From assembly GCA_028641055.1 (NCBI GenBank), contig CM054060.1:238728833-238792832 (forward strand): 64,000 nucleotides of DNA, written 5' to 3'. Shown here piece by piece: positions 1-10,848 of the stretch. Each line of letters opens with the position of its first letter. Position 1 is the first letter of the stretch. The notes beneath the pieces are model-generated. The model made no database searches and was not told the origin of the DNA. It was given only the letters and a program-made list of their open reading frames with translations. A program made the position numbers and the translations under genes. The stretch comes from Alopecurus myosuroides (lineage: Eukaryota > Streptophyta > Magnoliopsida > Poales > Poaceae).

Positions 1-643
1 AGGCGACCATATCTTCGTGTGGCGCTCCAGCCGCAGGTGGCTTGCTTGTTCGCATAGCCTCCTTGGCTTGGTCCCAAGTGTCCCGCGAGACGCCGATCTC
101 AGCGCGTTCTGCTGCGCTGTGTTCTGTTTTTGGGGGTGGTTGTTCCGATCCTGCCATGCAGACTTGAGCCAGTCGTGGCCCGTGAGTCCTAGGCATCTTT
201 TGAAGAGTTTTCTTGACCCGAGAGGGTTCCTCTGTCGAGAGGGTATGGAAGTTACAGGAGTTGAAGCGGATGGACTCGCTGCTTTTCTCCAGGTAGGGTC
301 TCGAGTCGACGGCTTCTGACTCTGACCCCGATTCTTCAGGGAAGTGGAGGATCCCGTCTCTGTTGGTGTAGAACTTCAAGCTTCCGAACGTCAAGGTGAC
401 GCTCTTTTCCAGCTCGCCGAATAACGGGCGTGATGCCGGCGAGTGAGGGGTGACCACGACAGATCCGATCCGGATAGGATTGGTCGGAGACGTAGTCGAA
501 GGTTTCCAACGTGAGTTGGATGATGAAGCCGAAGATGCCGGAGATCCCGCACCCGCCGTTCCCACAGAAGGCGCCAATTGTCGAATCTGTGACTCAACAA
601 ATCCCTCGGGTGAACCCATAGGGTTTCGAATAGGAGAACCCAT
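1..643 (-). CDS. Gag N-terminal part of element A, starting inside the LTR
   Basis: A minus-strand frame is open from its first ATG (643-641; a second in-frame ATG lies at 619-617) to the window edge, at least 214 codons without a stop. The first 65 nt lie inside the LTR (579-1071); the frame then crosses the primer-binding site, giving RQLAPSVG, and continues into a Ser/Pro/Gly-rich stretch followed by a gag-like acidic region containing the words FPEESGSESE and SSESIRFNSC. The capsid domain would lie beyond the left edge. I chose the first ATG; the second is equally possible. G1 and G2 cross the primer site in the same frame. The product would be the structural Gag protein of a Ty3/Gypsy element; the family call is inference. 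Confidence 0.7.
   Translation of the reverse strand, partial: MGSPIRNPMGSPEGFVESQIRQLAPSVGTAGAGSPASSASSSNSRWKPSTTSPTNPIRIGSVVVTPHSPASRPLFGELEKSVTLTFGSLKFYTNRDGILHFPEESGSESEAVDSRPYLEKSSESIRFNSCNFHTLSTEEPSRVKKTLQKMPRTHGPRLAQVCMAGSEQPPPKTEHSAAERAEIGVSRDTWDQAKEAMRTSKPPAAGAPHEDMVA
561..578 (-). other. Primer-binding site of element A
   Basis: On the minus strand the bases directly after the LTR read TTGGCGCCTTCTGTGGG, starting with the TGG expected opposite a tRNA 3' CCA end. The tRNA species was not identified. The site is also translated, being inside the gag frame. Confidence 0.65.
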
Positions 644-1071
644 GAGCGCTGATGACGATCGTCGGCTAGACAAGGGGCAAGATTTACCCAGGTTCGGGTC
701 CCTCGTAGAGGTAAAACCCTTACTCCTGCCTCTGTCGATCTGTATTATAGAATAGATCGGTTACAATGGTGGTTGCTCAAGTCGAGAGTACGGTCTCGAG
801 CTCAAGGCTTTGGTGGTGCGGTATTTCTTGGTCCTCTTCCGGTGGTTCTCCTGGCCTTATATAGGTGGCCAGGTCTCAAACCCTACCCGGAGAGGACTCC
901 AACTCTAATCCTATGTCGGTTACAAGTTTCCTAACTTAGCCCGCAAGGCATTGCGGGTGGGCTTCATATGGGCCTTCCAGAATACTCCAAGGGCTTCCCT
1001 TCTTGGGCCTTAACCTTAGGCATGAGACGGGGTGTCCTTACCCGGAGGGTCTAAGATCCATCCCTTCGTCA
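579..1071 (-). repeat. 5' LTR of element A (493 bp)
   Basis: The + strand reads TGTCGAATC at 579 and ends CGTCA at 1071; on the minus strand this is a TG...CA LTR ending CGACA next to the primer site. A TATA box lies on the minus strand at 857-863 (TATATAAGG sense). The + strand word GATTTACCCAGGTTCGG (681-697) recurs in the LTR of element H. Confidence 0.78.
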
Positions 1072-2235
1072 CGAAGCTCCTTTGCTTGTCTTACCGGACT
1101 TTAGGAAAACTTTTGAGATTGAATGTGATGCTAGTGGTATAGCAATTGGTGGCGTTCTTATGCAAAATGGACGTCCCATTGCTTATCATAGTGAAAAACT
1201 AGATGGCTCTAAACTCAATTACCCAATCTATGATAAGGAACTATTTTCTTTGGTTAGAGTGTTAGAAGTTTGGCAACACTACCTTTGGCCTAATAATTAG
1301 TCTTTCATTCCAATCATGAATCGTTGAAGTACTTAAAAAGCTAAGATAATTTGAACAAAAGGCATGCTAAATGGGTAGAATTCATTGAGTCTTTTCCTTA
1401 TGTCATTAAGTACAAGAAAGGTGAAGAAAATGTTGTAGAAGATGCTTTATCTAGAAAAGAGTGTCTTCTTACCCGCCTTGACATCAATGTGATTGGTTTG
1501 GATGAGATCAAATACTTATACTCTTCCGATGATTTCTTTGCTCTTCTCTTTGAGAAATGCTGGCCTAACCGAGGGATTGATGATTACTATCTCCACAAAG
1601 GTTTCTTGTTTAAGGCTAACAAATTGTGTATTCCGGAGTCCTCTCTTCGTTTGTTGTTATTTAAGGAATCACATGAAGGAGGTTTCATGGGACATTTTGG
1701 ACGTGACAAGACCTACGCCATGCTCTCCAACCACTACTTTTGGCCTAAGATGAGGCATCAAGTTGAAACACACGTCACGAGATGTTCTACATGTCTCCGA
1801 GATATGTCTACCTCCAACCCTCATGGTCTTTACTTGCCATTACCTATCCCACATGCACCTTGGAGTGATATTAGTACGGACTTCGTGTTAGGACACCCAC
1901 GCACTAAAACCAATATGGTCACCATCTTTGTCGTTGTTGATCGTTTCTCTAAAATGACACATTTTATTCCATGCAACCGAACCGACGATGCTTCACATGT
2001 TGCTACCTTGTTTTTCAGGGAAATTGTGCGTCTTCATGGTGTACCCACTTACATTGTGTCGGACCACAATGTAATGTTCACCTCATACTTTTGGAAGACG
2101 TTGATGGCCAAGCTCGGTGTCAAGTTCCTTTTCTCCCCCACCTACCACCCACAAACGGATGGACAAACCAAAGTCGTGTACCGCACGCTCTCTTCACTCC
2201 TTCCAGCATTGATCAAGCCCAACCTCAAGAATTGG
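1072..2235 (+). pseudogene. Element B pol fragment: RNase H and integrase
   Basis: The segment opens in the RNase H domain (FEIECDASG, the DEDD start; then YDKELF and [14 protein letters not shown]). A stop at about 1298 and disrupted sequence to about 1350 break it, and the frame then stays open from 1351 to the insertion point of element C. That part carries the integrase zinc finger (two His, then CSTC) and core motifs STDFVLG and VSDHNVMF. The third catalytic position reads TDGQTKVV, with Lys where Gly-Gln-Thr-Glu is usual. Coding stops exactly at the ATTGG target site and the integrase resumes at 10280. The family role is reverse transcription and integration; this copy cannot work. Confidence 0.85.
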
Positions 2236-3128
2236 TGATGAGAACATCCCTAGTTATTCACCTATTGTTACACATGAGGATTCTCCAATACAAGCTAATG
2301 AAGTAAGGATTGGTCCAATGACAAGATCAAGAACCAAGCTATTACAACAACAGGTGAATTCACTCCTACTTGAGTATAATGTTTATAATTGTGAGAACTT
2401 TATACTACCTAAATCCATGCACTTTATGTATTCTCAGGTTTATTGATAACACAAGCATGAATGGAGGAGATCATGAAGAAGAGATACACAAGGATGAACA
2501 TGGACTAGAAGAGGAGATGGAGAACAAATACTAGCATGGTGAAAACAAGAAATAACAAGAAATAATTATGATGATGACAAAGAGATGGTTCCTCCACAAG
2601 GTCAAATGCACTTAGTAGAAATCCTAACAATGTTAGGTATGGTTTGTATACCATCATGGCCGCACCCCATCATGGTGGGTCGGTTTGTATCCATTGTGGG
2701 TCGGTTTGGGTTGTTTCCACCCAAACCATGAGTCCTAGTCCTAGTAGGTTTGGTGCTTGCGCAAGGGAACCCCCTTTGTGGCCTCACCCCCTCTCTTAAA
2801 TAGATAGGATCCGAGCCAAGTGCTCTTTAGAATATTTAAAACATTAAACCCTAGACCTCTAGATTGAATCAGCTTGTAAGCCTTCATCTGGAAGTTCATC
2901 TGCAAACTTTACGTGTTACCTGCTGTTCCACTGGGAATAAGAAGGTACAGGACCACTTGTAGTCGGTGGATTACTTGTGCAAGAGTGTGGAGTTGAGAAT
3001 ATCCTTGGGGTTTCTATCTTTTGCATTGGCATCAGGTATCAGCCGGGAGAGTTCTTAGTGGCGCACTAGTTATCATATTGAAGTTATCTGTGAGTTCACT
3101 GAGAAGATTGGGCCACCCCTTATCATCT
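2236..3128 (+). repeat. 5' LTR of element C (893 bp)
   Basis: Starts TGATGAGAACATCC straight after the ATTGG target site and ends CATCT, with the primer site next to it. The ending CT instead of CA is fixed by the target duplication on the other side. A TATA-like TTAAATAGATAG lies near 2796. It lacks about 25 bp present in the 3' LTR near 9690. The first 130 bp are the copy of the pol tail encoded in the 3' LTR. Confidence 0.88.
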
Positions 3129-4607
3129 TGGTATCAGATTTACAGGTTGCCTCGGTGAGCTATCAATTTCCCTTTAGTTTTGAGTGTTTTTATTACCTAT
3201 CCAGAAAATTGCCCCACAAAAATAGTGTAGTTCATTGCCATAGCTTAGATAATCACCTTAGTTTCAATTACTAGTGCTGTTTTTTGTGTTTGATTTTGTG
3301 TTCCTTTTTTTCTTTTTAGTTTTGTTACTTTCGGCTAGGGTTAGGATTCTTGTTCCCCTAGTCGAGTTCTTATAAAAAATCCCAAAAAAATCCGTTGTTG
3401 TTAGCTCTATACACAATCCAATCCGAGTCCACCTAGTTTTCCTACCGCGACAGCGTTTTCATCGATTTCCTGCCGTACCGCAACCTACCCCATATCGGAT
3501 TCCCTACCGCGGCAGCGTTTCACATGTTTCCCTGCCGTACCGCACCCGCTACCGCGTCCCACCCGCACTTTGATTGCCCCCGTATCACGCTTACAAAAGC
3601 CCCCCGCGCCCGTCTCACAGCACACCACCGCAAGCACCGCGCGCTGCCGCCGCACAAATTCTCGCCAAACCGTTGTCGCGCACTGCTGCTGCTGTTTCCG
3701 TTCACGTAACGCGCGCGCACTGCCAGTTTCCCTGTAATGCGGTTACCTTTCGCTGTAACGCGAGCCTGCGCGCTGCCGCGGCAGAGAAAGTGGTCATTTT
3801 TGCTGCCGTGAACTGTTTTTGCTGCCGTGAGCTTTTAGAGCTAGTTTTTCACCTAGATTTTATCTGTTTTCCTTTTGTTTCCTTTTTTCTTCTTTTGGAT
3901 CAATATTTCCATACCTTGTGAACCTTAGCCACAGCCTTTCTACAACATCTTAATAAGAACTTGCCCACAAGTATAGCTATTTTGTGCTCTGACAGGTTGC
4001 TTATTTTCATCACCGCCATTGTGTTCACTTGTTTATTGGTTCATATTGCTCCTAGTTGTGTTTAAGGCCATTGGAAAAATACGAAAAAATAGAAAAATAG
4101 TAAAAGTATATAAAAAAAGAGAAAAGAGAAAAGATAAAAAGTGCAAAGAGGCCATATTGATACTATTGTTTACTAGTTGAGCTTGCCATTGTGACACTTG
4201 GTTTTTCATTGAGCAATCTTGTGCCTGTCAATTAAGAGCCTAGCTAGTGACTTTCTAGTGGATTGCAAAAACTCATCCATATATTTGCAACGCCACATCT
4301 GTCTCCATTATTGTGTGAGTTTCCTTGGGTATTTTTATATCTTCACAAAACAGCAAATAGGACTTGTTACTTTGGTGATTGTTAGGTATCCATACCAAGC
4401 CCCACTAAATAACCTTGTTTGCCTTTGTGAGAGTTAAAAACCTTGGTATTCTCTTCTTCACATCAAAGTACATTAATTGCCTCTACTTGTGGTAACTATT
4501 TCTATTCACTTTGGAACGGTAACATAACCTATTGTCTTGCTAGATTTTTGAGTGAGTTGTGAGAGAACACCACAACCTATACTTGTTTCTATTTCACTAA
4601 CCTACTA
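3129..4607 (+). other. Primer-binding site and untranslated leader of element C
   Basis: TGGTATCAGA at 3129-3138 matches the 3' end of initiator tRNA-Met, the usual primer of CRM and many other plant elements. The following 1.47 kb up to the gag ATG has no credible coding. It contains a C-rich part (about 3420-3800) and an A-rich part (about 4070-4150), probably packaging and leader sequence. Confidence 0.7.
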
Positions 4608-6803
4608 ATGGATCTTTCTAGTGATGATCTTGTGCAGCAAAAGAAGGACCATAAGGAGGGAGTAAATTGGAGAGAGTATGAGGCCCTAAGAGATGTATTG
4701 ACAAATCAAATGAGAGACAATCATAAAGATCTCAAGGAATATGTGACTGATGCATGTGATCCTTTATATACTTCTGTCCAAGCAATGGAAACCAAGGTGG
4801 AGGAGACCCATAAGTTGGCTGAAAAGAACAATGGAGAGGTGAAATCAATCAATGATTCTATTGCTCGACTAGCTACTATACTTGCTGGCCTTCAAACTAT
4901 GATTCAAGCAAGGCTACCAATTGTTGATGATGATCATTATAGTGTCCATAGTGATGCTAATAATGGATTGGAAGCCAATGGTGAAGTGGATCCCAATCAA
5001 GGCCGTGGAGCTAGAGGAGATAGAGGCCGAGGAGGATATCAAGGCCGATCTCATAATTTTGTTGCAAGGAGAGTGCCCAATAATGTGATTCCTGAAAATC
5101 AAAGAGAGGATGGTTTGAGTAAGCCCAAATTTTCTATTCCTTCTTTCAGCTTTGATACTATGGATGTGGAAGAATATTTGCTATGGGAGCTAAAAATTGA
5201 GAAGCTATGGAGATTGCATGATTACAATGAGGATAGGAAAATCAAATTGGCATCTTCTGAGTTTGATGGATATGCTCTTAGATGGTGGGATACTACTGTG
5301 AGAAAGAGACAAGAAGATGGTGAATTGCCCATTATCACTTGGAACACCATGAAGAGAGTCATGAGGGACAGATTTGTACCACCCAATTACATAAGGCAAC
5401 AATTTGATCAATTGCAACAATTGAGGCAAGGTACTATGACTGTTTATGCTTATTATCAAGAGATGGAGTTAATCATGCAAATGGCACGTGTGAGAGAGCA
5501 ATTGGAGCAAACAATGCAAAGGTTTCTTTCAGGTTTGAACTATAAAATCAAGGGCATTGTTAGGCATCACCAATATCATGATATGCATGAATTACTACAT
5601 CATGCTAGGGAGGCCGAAGCACATATTATTGAGGAGGCAAAAATTACTTCAAGAACAAGAGGAAGGTTTCCTTTGCGATCATCTACTATGCCTACTCCAC
5701 CACCTCCAACTTCAGCTATTCGAGGTACATCACCATCCAAGGCTGAGCCCACTTCTTCTATTACTAAACAATCATCACAACCAGCTCCTAGTACCACGGG
5801 TTCAAGTGCTTCTACTACAAGAAATAGAGATATTACATGTCATACATGTGGAGGAAAGGGGCACTTCAAGAGGGATTGTCCAAATACAAAGGTGATGTTC
5901 ATTAATGAGAACAATGAGTATGAGACAGGTGATGATGTTGATCCTAATGATAATGATGATGATGATGGTTATTTGAGTGATACTCCATTGGATGCATATG
6001 CTACTACCATGCCATCTATTATTTTCACACAAAAATCATTGAGTGTGATTCCTAGTCCTGAAAATCAAAGGTGCAATTTGTTTCAAACACAGGCTGTTAT
6101 TGGTCCTAATATGGTTTGCAAAGTCATTATTGATGGAAGGAGTTGCAGAAATTTGGCTAGCAAAGATTTATGTGCAAAGCTAAATCTTAAATATTCACCA
6201 CACCCTTATCCTTATCATATACAATGGTTGAGTAGCACGGGAAAAATGAAGGTGACTCATATGGTGCGTGTGGAATTTCAGATTGGTCCTTATAAGGATA
6301 CTATTGAGTTTGATGTGGTTCCTATGACAGTTTGCCACTTATTATTGGGGAGACCATGGCAATTTGGTAGAAGTGTGAAGCATGAAGGAAGAGAAAATAC
6401 TTATGAGTTGCATTATCATGGGAAGACTATTATTTTGAGGCATATGACTCCACAACAAATTGTAAATGAGTCCCAATCCAAAATAGATATGCGAGTTGAA
6501 AAAGAGAGAGAGAGAGGGATGAGGGAACACAAAATTCACAAGCCTTGGGGAGTGGTAGTCAAGACAATTCGAGTGGTAAAAATACAAATAAGAGAGAGAA
6601 CCTATCTATTATGCATGTTAGCCACCAAAGAGGATTTGAGGGAATTTAGGGATGATCCTACATTAGTCCCTATTGTGCTTATTCACAAGGGAGAGATTTT
6701 GGTTTCTAATGACATGAACCCTATTCCTCTTCGTGTTTCTCATGTGTTGCAGGATTTTGATGATGTTTTCCAGGAGATTTTCCCTCGGGATTGCCACCAT
6801 TGA
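4608..6803 (+). CDS. Gag-protease polyprotein of element C
   Basis: Starts at an ATG after the leader and is open for 731 codons. A retrotransposon gag domain lies at roughly residues 175-330 (motifs [36 protein letters not shown]), followed by a Ser/Thr/Pro-rich linker and a CCHC zinc knuckle at about residues 411-424 ([14 protein letters not shown]). An aspartic protease region follows: the active site reads DGRS near residue 510 where DGGS or DSGS is expected, and the flap-side word HLLLGRPW is present. The frame is lost near 6785, just before reverse transcriptase, where a frameshift moves coding to the frame that opens at 6791. Gag forms the particle and the protease cuts the polyprotein; the Arg in the active site suggests decay. 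Confidence 0.85.
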   Translation: MDLSSDDLVQQKKDHKEGVNWREYEALRDVLTNQMRDNHKDLKEYVTDACDPLYTSVQAMETKVEETHKLAEKNNGEVKSINDSIARLATILAGLQTMIQARLPIVDDDHYSVHSDANNGLEANGEVDPNQGRGARGDRGRGGYQGRSHNFVARRVPNNVIPENQREDGLSKPKFSIPSFSFDTMDVEEYLLWELKIEKLWRLHDYNEDRKIKLASSEFDGYALRWWDTTVRKRQEDGELPIITWNTMKRVMRDRFVPPNYIRQQFDQLQQLRQGTMTVYAYYQEMELIMQMARVREQLEQTMQRFLSGLNYKIKGIVRHHQYHDMHELLHHAREAEAHIIEEAKITSRTRGRFPLRSSTMPTPPPPTSAIRGTSPSKAEPTSSITKQSSQPAPSTTGSSASTTRNRDITCHTCGGKGHFKRDCPNTKVMFINENNEYETGDDVDPNDNDDDDGYLSDTPLDAYATTMPSIIFTQKSLSVIPSPENQRCNLFQTQAVIGPNMVCKVIIDGRSCRNLASKDLCAKLNLKYSPHPYPYHIQWLSSTGKMKVTHMVRVEFQIGPYKDTIEFDVVPMTVCHLLLGRPWQFGRSVKHEGRENTYELHYHGKTIILRHMTPQQIVNESQSKIDMRVEKERERGMREHKIHKPWGVVVKTIRVVKIQIRERTYLLCMLATKEDLREFRDDPTLVPIVLIHKGEILVSNDMNPIPLRVSHVLQDFDDVFQEIFPRDCHH

Positions 6804-9488
6804 GAGGGATTGAGCATCAAATTGATTTAATTCCTGGAGCATCTTTGCTAAACCGAGCCCCTTATAGAACAAATCCACAAGAGACAAAGGATATACAAAG
6901 GCAAGTACAAGAGCTACTAGATAAAGGTTATATTCGAGTTAGTCTTTCTCCTTGTGTTGTTCCCGTTATTTTGGTTCCGAAGAAAGATGGTACTTGGCGC
7001 ATGTGTGTAGATTGTAGAGCAATTAATAACACCACTATTCGTTATCGTCATCCTATACCACGTTTAGAAGACATGCTAGATGAATTAAGTGGTCCTACTC
7101 TTTTCTCTAAAATTGATTTGCGTAGTAGCTACCATCAAATAAGAATGAAAGAGGGAGATGAGTGGAAAACTGCATTTAAAACAAATTTTGGTTTATATGA
7201 ATGGTTAGTGATGCCTTTTGGTTTAACTAATGCACCTAGTACTTTCATGAGACTAATGAACCATATTTTGAGAGACTTTATTGGTAGATTTGTGGTAGTT
7301 TATTTTGATGATATTCTTATATATAGCCACAATGAACATTAACACATTGATCATATTAGACAAGTTTTGCAAGTGCTAAGAGAAAATAAATTGTATGGTA
7401 ATCTTGAGAAGTGCACTTTTTGCAAAGATAAGGTCATCTTTTTAGGATATGTTGTTTCTAAACATGGAATTGAAGTAGATACATCAAAATTTGAAGCAAT
7501 TCTAAATTGTCCTATTCCAACAAATGTGAGTCAAGTTATAAGTTTTAGTGGGCTTGCTAGTTTCTATAGAAGATTTGTGCCTAATTTTAGTACTATTGCT
7601 TCTCCATTTAATGATCTAACTAAAAAGGGAGTTGATTTCGAGTGGGGTGTTGCTCAAGATATTGATTTTGATACTTTAAAGGAGAAGTTGATTTCGGCCC
7701 CACTTTTAATGCTACCAAATTTTGATAAACAATTTGAGATTGAATGTGATGCTAGTGGCATAGGTATTGGAGGTGTGTTAATGCAAGAAAAGAAACCTAT
7801 TGCCTATTTTTCTGAAAAATTGAATGGTGCACAATTGAATTATTCTGTTTATGATAAAGAATTATATGCACTTGTGAGAGTTTTAGAGGTGTGGAAACAT
7901 TACTTATGGCCTAAAGAATTTATTATACGTAGTGATCATGAAGCATTAAAATTCTTAAAGTGCCAATCAAATTTGAATAAAAGACATGCTAAATGGGTTG
8001 AATTTATTGAATCTTTTCCATACATAATTAAACGTAAAAAAGGATTGGAAAATGTAGTTGCTGATGCTTTGTCAAGAAAGAATATGTTACTCTCAAATTT
8101 GGAGATTAAGGTTTGGGGTTTGGAGGGTATTAGAGATTTATATGATGAAGATAATGAATTTTCCATGCCGTTTAATAAATGTACTAATGTTAAGGCATGG
8201 GATAAATTTCATATACATGATGGATACTTGTTTATAGCTAACAAATTATGTATTCCCGAGTGTTCTTTGCGTTTATTCTTAATACGGGAATCTCATAGTG
8301 GAGGATTGATGGGACACTTTGGAAGAGAGAAGACATTGTTAATGTTGGCTGAAATTTTTTATTGGGCACATATGAGAAGAGATGTGTATAGATTGGTGCA
8401 AAGATGCATTACTTGCAACAAGTCCAAGTTAAAACACCACGGGTTGTACACTCCATTGCCATCACCTAGTACACCATGGGAGGATATTAGTATGGATTTC
8501 GTGTTGGGTTTCCAAGGACAAAACGAGGACATGACTCTATCTTTGTGGTTGTGGACAGATTTTCAAAGATGGCTCACTTCATTGCTTGCCACAAGAGTGA
8601 TGATGCTTCTCACATTGTAAATTTATTCTTTAGAGAAATTGTGAGATTACATGGAGTGCCAAGAACTATTGTTGCAGATAGAGATGTCAAGTTCATGAGT
8701 TACTTTTGGAAGACACTTTGGGGTAAGCTTGGAGCCAAATTGTTATTTTCCACTACTTGCCACCCCAAACTGATGGCCAAACCAAAGTGGTTAATAGAAC
8801 ATTGTCCACATTATTGAGAAGCATGATCAAGAAAAATTTGAAGGAGTGGGAGGAGTGTTTGCCCCATGTGGAATTTGCATATAATAGAGTTGTTCATTCA
8901 ACTACTCAATTATGTCCTTTTGAGGTGGTTTATGGTTTCAAGCCTATTACTCCTCTTGATTTATTACCACTTCGTACACAAGAGAGAATTAATATGGAGG
9001 CATCCAAGAGGGCTGATTTTGTGAAGAAGATTCATGAGAAGACAAAAGAGGCAATTGAGAAGAAAGGAAGACATGTGGCTGAAAGAGTAAACAAGAAGAG
9101 GAAAGAAGTCATATTTCGGCCAGGAGACATGGTGTGGGTGCACTTTAAAAAACATAGATTTCCCACATTGAGAAAATCAAAATTGATGCCTAGAGGTGCT
9201 GGTCCTTATAGATTTATTTCAAGGATCAATGATAATGCATACAAGATTGACCTCCCAATTGATGAGTTTGGTGTTAGCAATTCTTTTAATGTGGCTGATT
9301 TGACACCTTACCATGGAGATGATTTAGCATCGAGGTCGAGGCCTTTTCAAGAGGGGGAGGATGATGAGGACATCCCTAGTTCTTCACCTATTGTTACACA
9401 TGAGGATGCTCCAATACAAGCTAATGAAGTAAAGATTGGTCCAATGACAAGATCAAGAACCAAGCTATTACAACAACAGGTGAATTAA
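6791..9488 (+). pseudogene. Element C pol: reverse transcriptase, RNase H, integrase, CR tail (broken)
   Basis: Reverse transcriptase is recognisable from [13 protein letters not shown] through the catalytic YFDD at about 7303. An in-frame TAA stands at 7340-7342. RNase H follows ([23 protein letters not shown]), then the integrase His-His-Cys-Cys finger ([10 protein letters not shown] to CITCNKSK) and core Asp residues ([15 protein letters not shown]). Frameshifts lie near 8530 and 8760. The third catalytic position is Lys in DGQTKVV, as in element B. The last open frame (from 8757) crosses into the 3' LTR at 9362 and ends at 9488 after the CR-like motif GPMTRSRTKLLQQQVN. It is one ancestral polyprotein, now inactive. 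Confidence 0.86.
9348..9361 (+). other. Polypurine tract of element C
   Basis: AAGAGGGGGAGGA stands directly before the 3' LTR start TGATGAGGAC, the position where plus-strand DNA synthesis is primed. It is also coding, within the acidic QEGEDDED stretch of pol. Confidence 0.75.
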
Positions 9489-10279
9489 CTCCTATTTGAG
9501 TATAATGTTTATAATTGTGAGCACTTTATACTACCTAAATCCATGCACTTATGTATTCTCAGGTTTATTGATAACACAAGAATGAATGGAGGAGATGATG
9601 AAGAAGAGATACAAAAGGATGAAGATGGACTAGAAGAGGAGATGGAGAACAAATACTAGCATGGTCAAAAAAGAAATGACAAGAAATAACAATTGTTATG
9701 CATAGCAACAATTTTTATTATGATGATAAGGGGATGGTGCCTCCATAAGGTCAAATGCACTTAGTACAAATCCTAACAATGTTAGGTATGGTTTGTATAC
9801 CATCATGGCCGCACCCCATCATGGTGGGTCGGTTTGTATCCATTGTGGGTCGGTTTGGGTTGTGTCCACCCAAACCATGAGTCCTAGTCCTAGTAGGTTT
9901 GGTGCTTGCGCAAGTGAACCCCCCTTTGTGGCCGCACCCCCTCTCTTAAATAGATAGGATCCGATCCAAGTGCTCTTTAGACTACGTTAAAACATTAAAC
10001 CCTAGACCTCTAGATTGAATCAGCTTGTTAGCCTTCATCTGGAAGTTCATCTGCAAACTTTACATGTTACCTGCTGTTCCACTAGGAATAAGACGGTACA
10101 GGACCACTTGTAGTCGGTGGATTACTTGTGCAAGAGTGTGGAGTTGAGAATATCCTTCGGGTTGCTATCTTTTGCATTGGCATCAGGGATCAGCTGGGAG
10201 ATTTCTTAGTGGCGCACTAGTTATCATATTGAAGTTATCTGTGAGTTCACTAAGAAGATTGGGCCACCCCTTATCATCT
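9362..10279 (+). repeat. 3' LTR of element C (918 bp), with the end of pol inside it
   Basis: Matches 2236-3128 throughout, with scattered substitutions and a 25-bp length difference. It starts TGATGAGGACATCC and ends CATCT, directly followed by the second ATTGG. The pol frame occupies its first 127 bp. Confidence 0.9.
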
Positions 10280-10848
10280 ATTGGGAAGAATGCATTCCAC
10301 TTGCCGAGTTCTCCTACAATCGAGCACTAAACCAAGCTACCAAGAGAAGCCCATTCGAGATTGTCTATGGATTCAACCCAAACACCACCCTCGACATACT
10401 GCCATTGCCTCTCCACGAGCAAGTCAACATGGACATTGACAAGCACACCGACTAAATCAAGAAGCTACATGACTCCACAAGAGCTACACTCGATAAGAAT
10501 TACGCGCACCAAGCCTCCATCATGAACAAGAACAAGAAGCCAATGGTGTTCCAAGAAGGCGACCTCATTTGGCTACACTTACGCAAGGACCGTTTCCCAC
10601 GAGAGCGCAACTCCAAGCTCAAGCCAAGGGGCGACGGACCTTTCAAGATCATCAAGCGCATCAACAACTATGCATACAAGCTCGACTTACCGCAATCCAA
10701 GTACCTCGTCCACAACTCCTTCAATGTCAAGGACATCTCTCCATTCCATGGATACCCAAATGATGAAGACGACGGAGAGTCGAGCTTGACTCTTTTTCGA
10801 GGGGGGGAGATGATGCATCACACCCAATTCCACCAAGTGGACCAATGA
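10280..10848 (+). pseudogene. Element B integrase C-terminal part
   Basis: This continues the integrase interrupted at 2235: WEECIPLAEFSYN follows directly after the target site, then SPFEIVYGF, a stop at about 10453, and the C-terminal SH3-like part (GDLIWLHLRKDRFP, KLKPRGDGPFKI, AYKLDLP, HNSFNVKDISPF). The acidic end NDEDDGESS leads into the G-rich purine tract at 10798-10810. A change in the G run shifts the frame, so the listed frame stops at 10848 while the CR-like tail (GPMKRSRAK, about 10844 onward) continues in another frame up to 11333 inside the LTR. It binds DNA or chromatin in intact relatives and is non-functional here. Confidence 0.85.

Larger units (their letters stand above)
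1..1071 (-). mobile_element. Element A: 5' end of a Tat-type Gypsy retrotransposon
   Basis: The LTR (579-1071), a primer-binding site directly beside it (561-578) and an open gag frame running off the window edge lie in minus-strand order, so this is the 5' end of an element pointing left. It interrupts element B: the RNase H coding of B resumes at 1072. The left end is outside the window, so the target duplication cannot be tested. The Tat assignment rests on the primer site TTGGCGCC, the gag start architecture and the short LTR. Confidence 0.8.
2236..10279 (+). mobile_element. Element C: full-length CRM-type (Cereba-like) chromovirus
   Basis: About 8.0 kb with two LTRs (2236-3128 and 9362-10279), the primer site TGGTATCAGA for initiator tRNA-Met directly after the 5' LTR, a gag-pol region, a purine tract before the 3' LTR, and the target duplication ATTGG (2231-2235 and 10280-10284). 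The pol frame runs into the 3' LTR and ends there with a short GPMTRSRTK motif, as in centromeric CRM chromoviruses. The LTRs look roughly 95% identical by eye, so the insertion is older than the Copia at 44976. The coding is broken by frameshifts and one stop. Confidence 0.88.

Noticed and set aside
3129..3150. tRNA genes at the TGGTATCAGA and TGGCGCTGTTGCC sites
   Set aside because: These are primer-binding sites complementary to tRNA 3' ends; no cloverleaf can be drawn around them.
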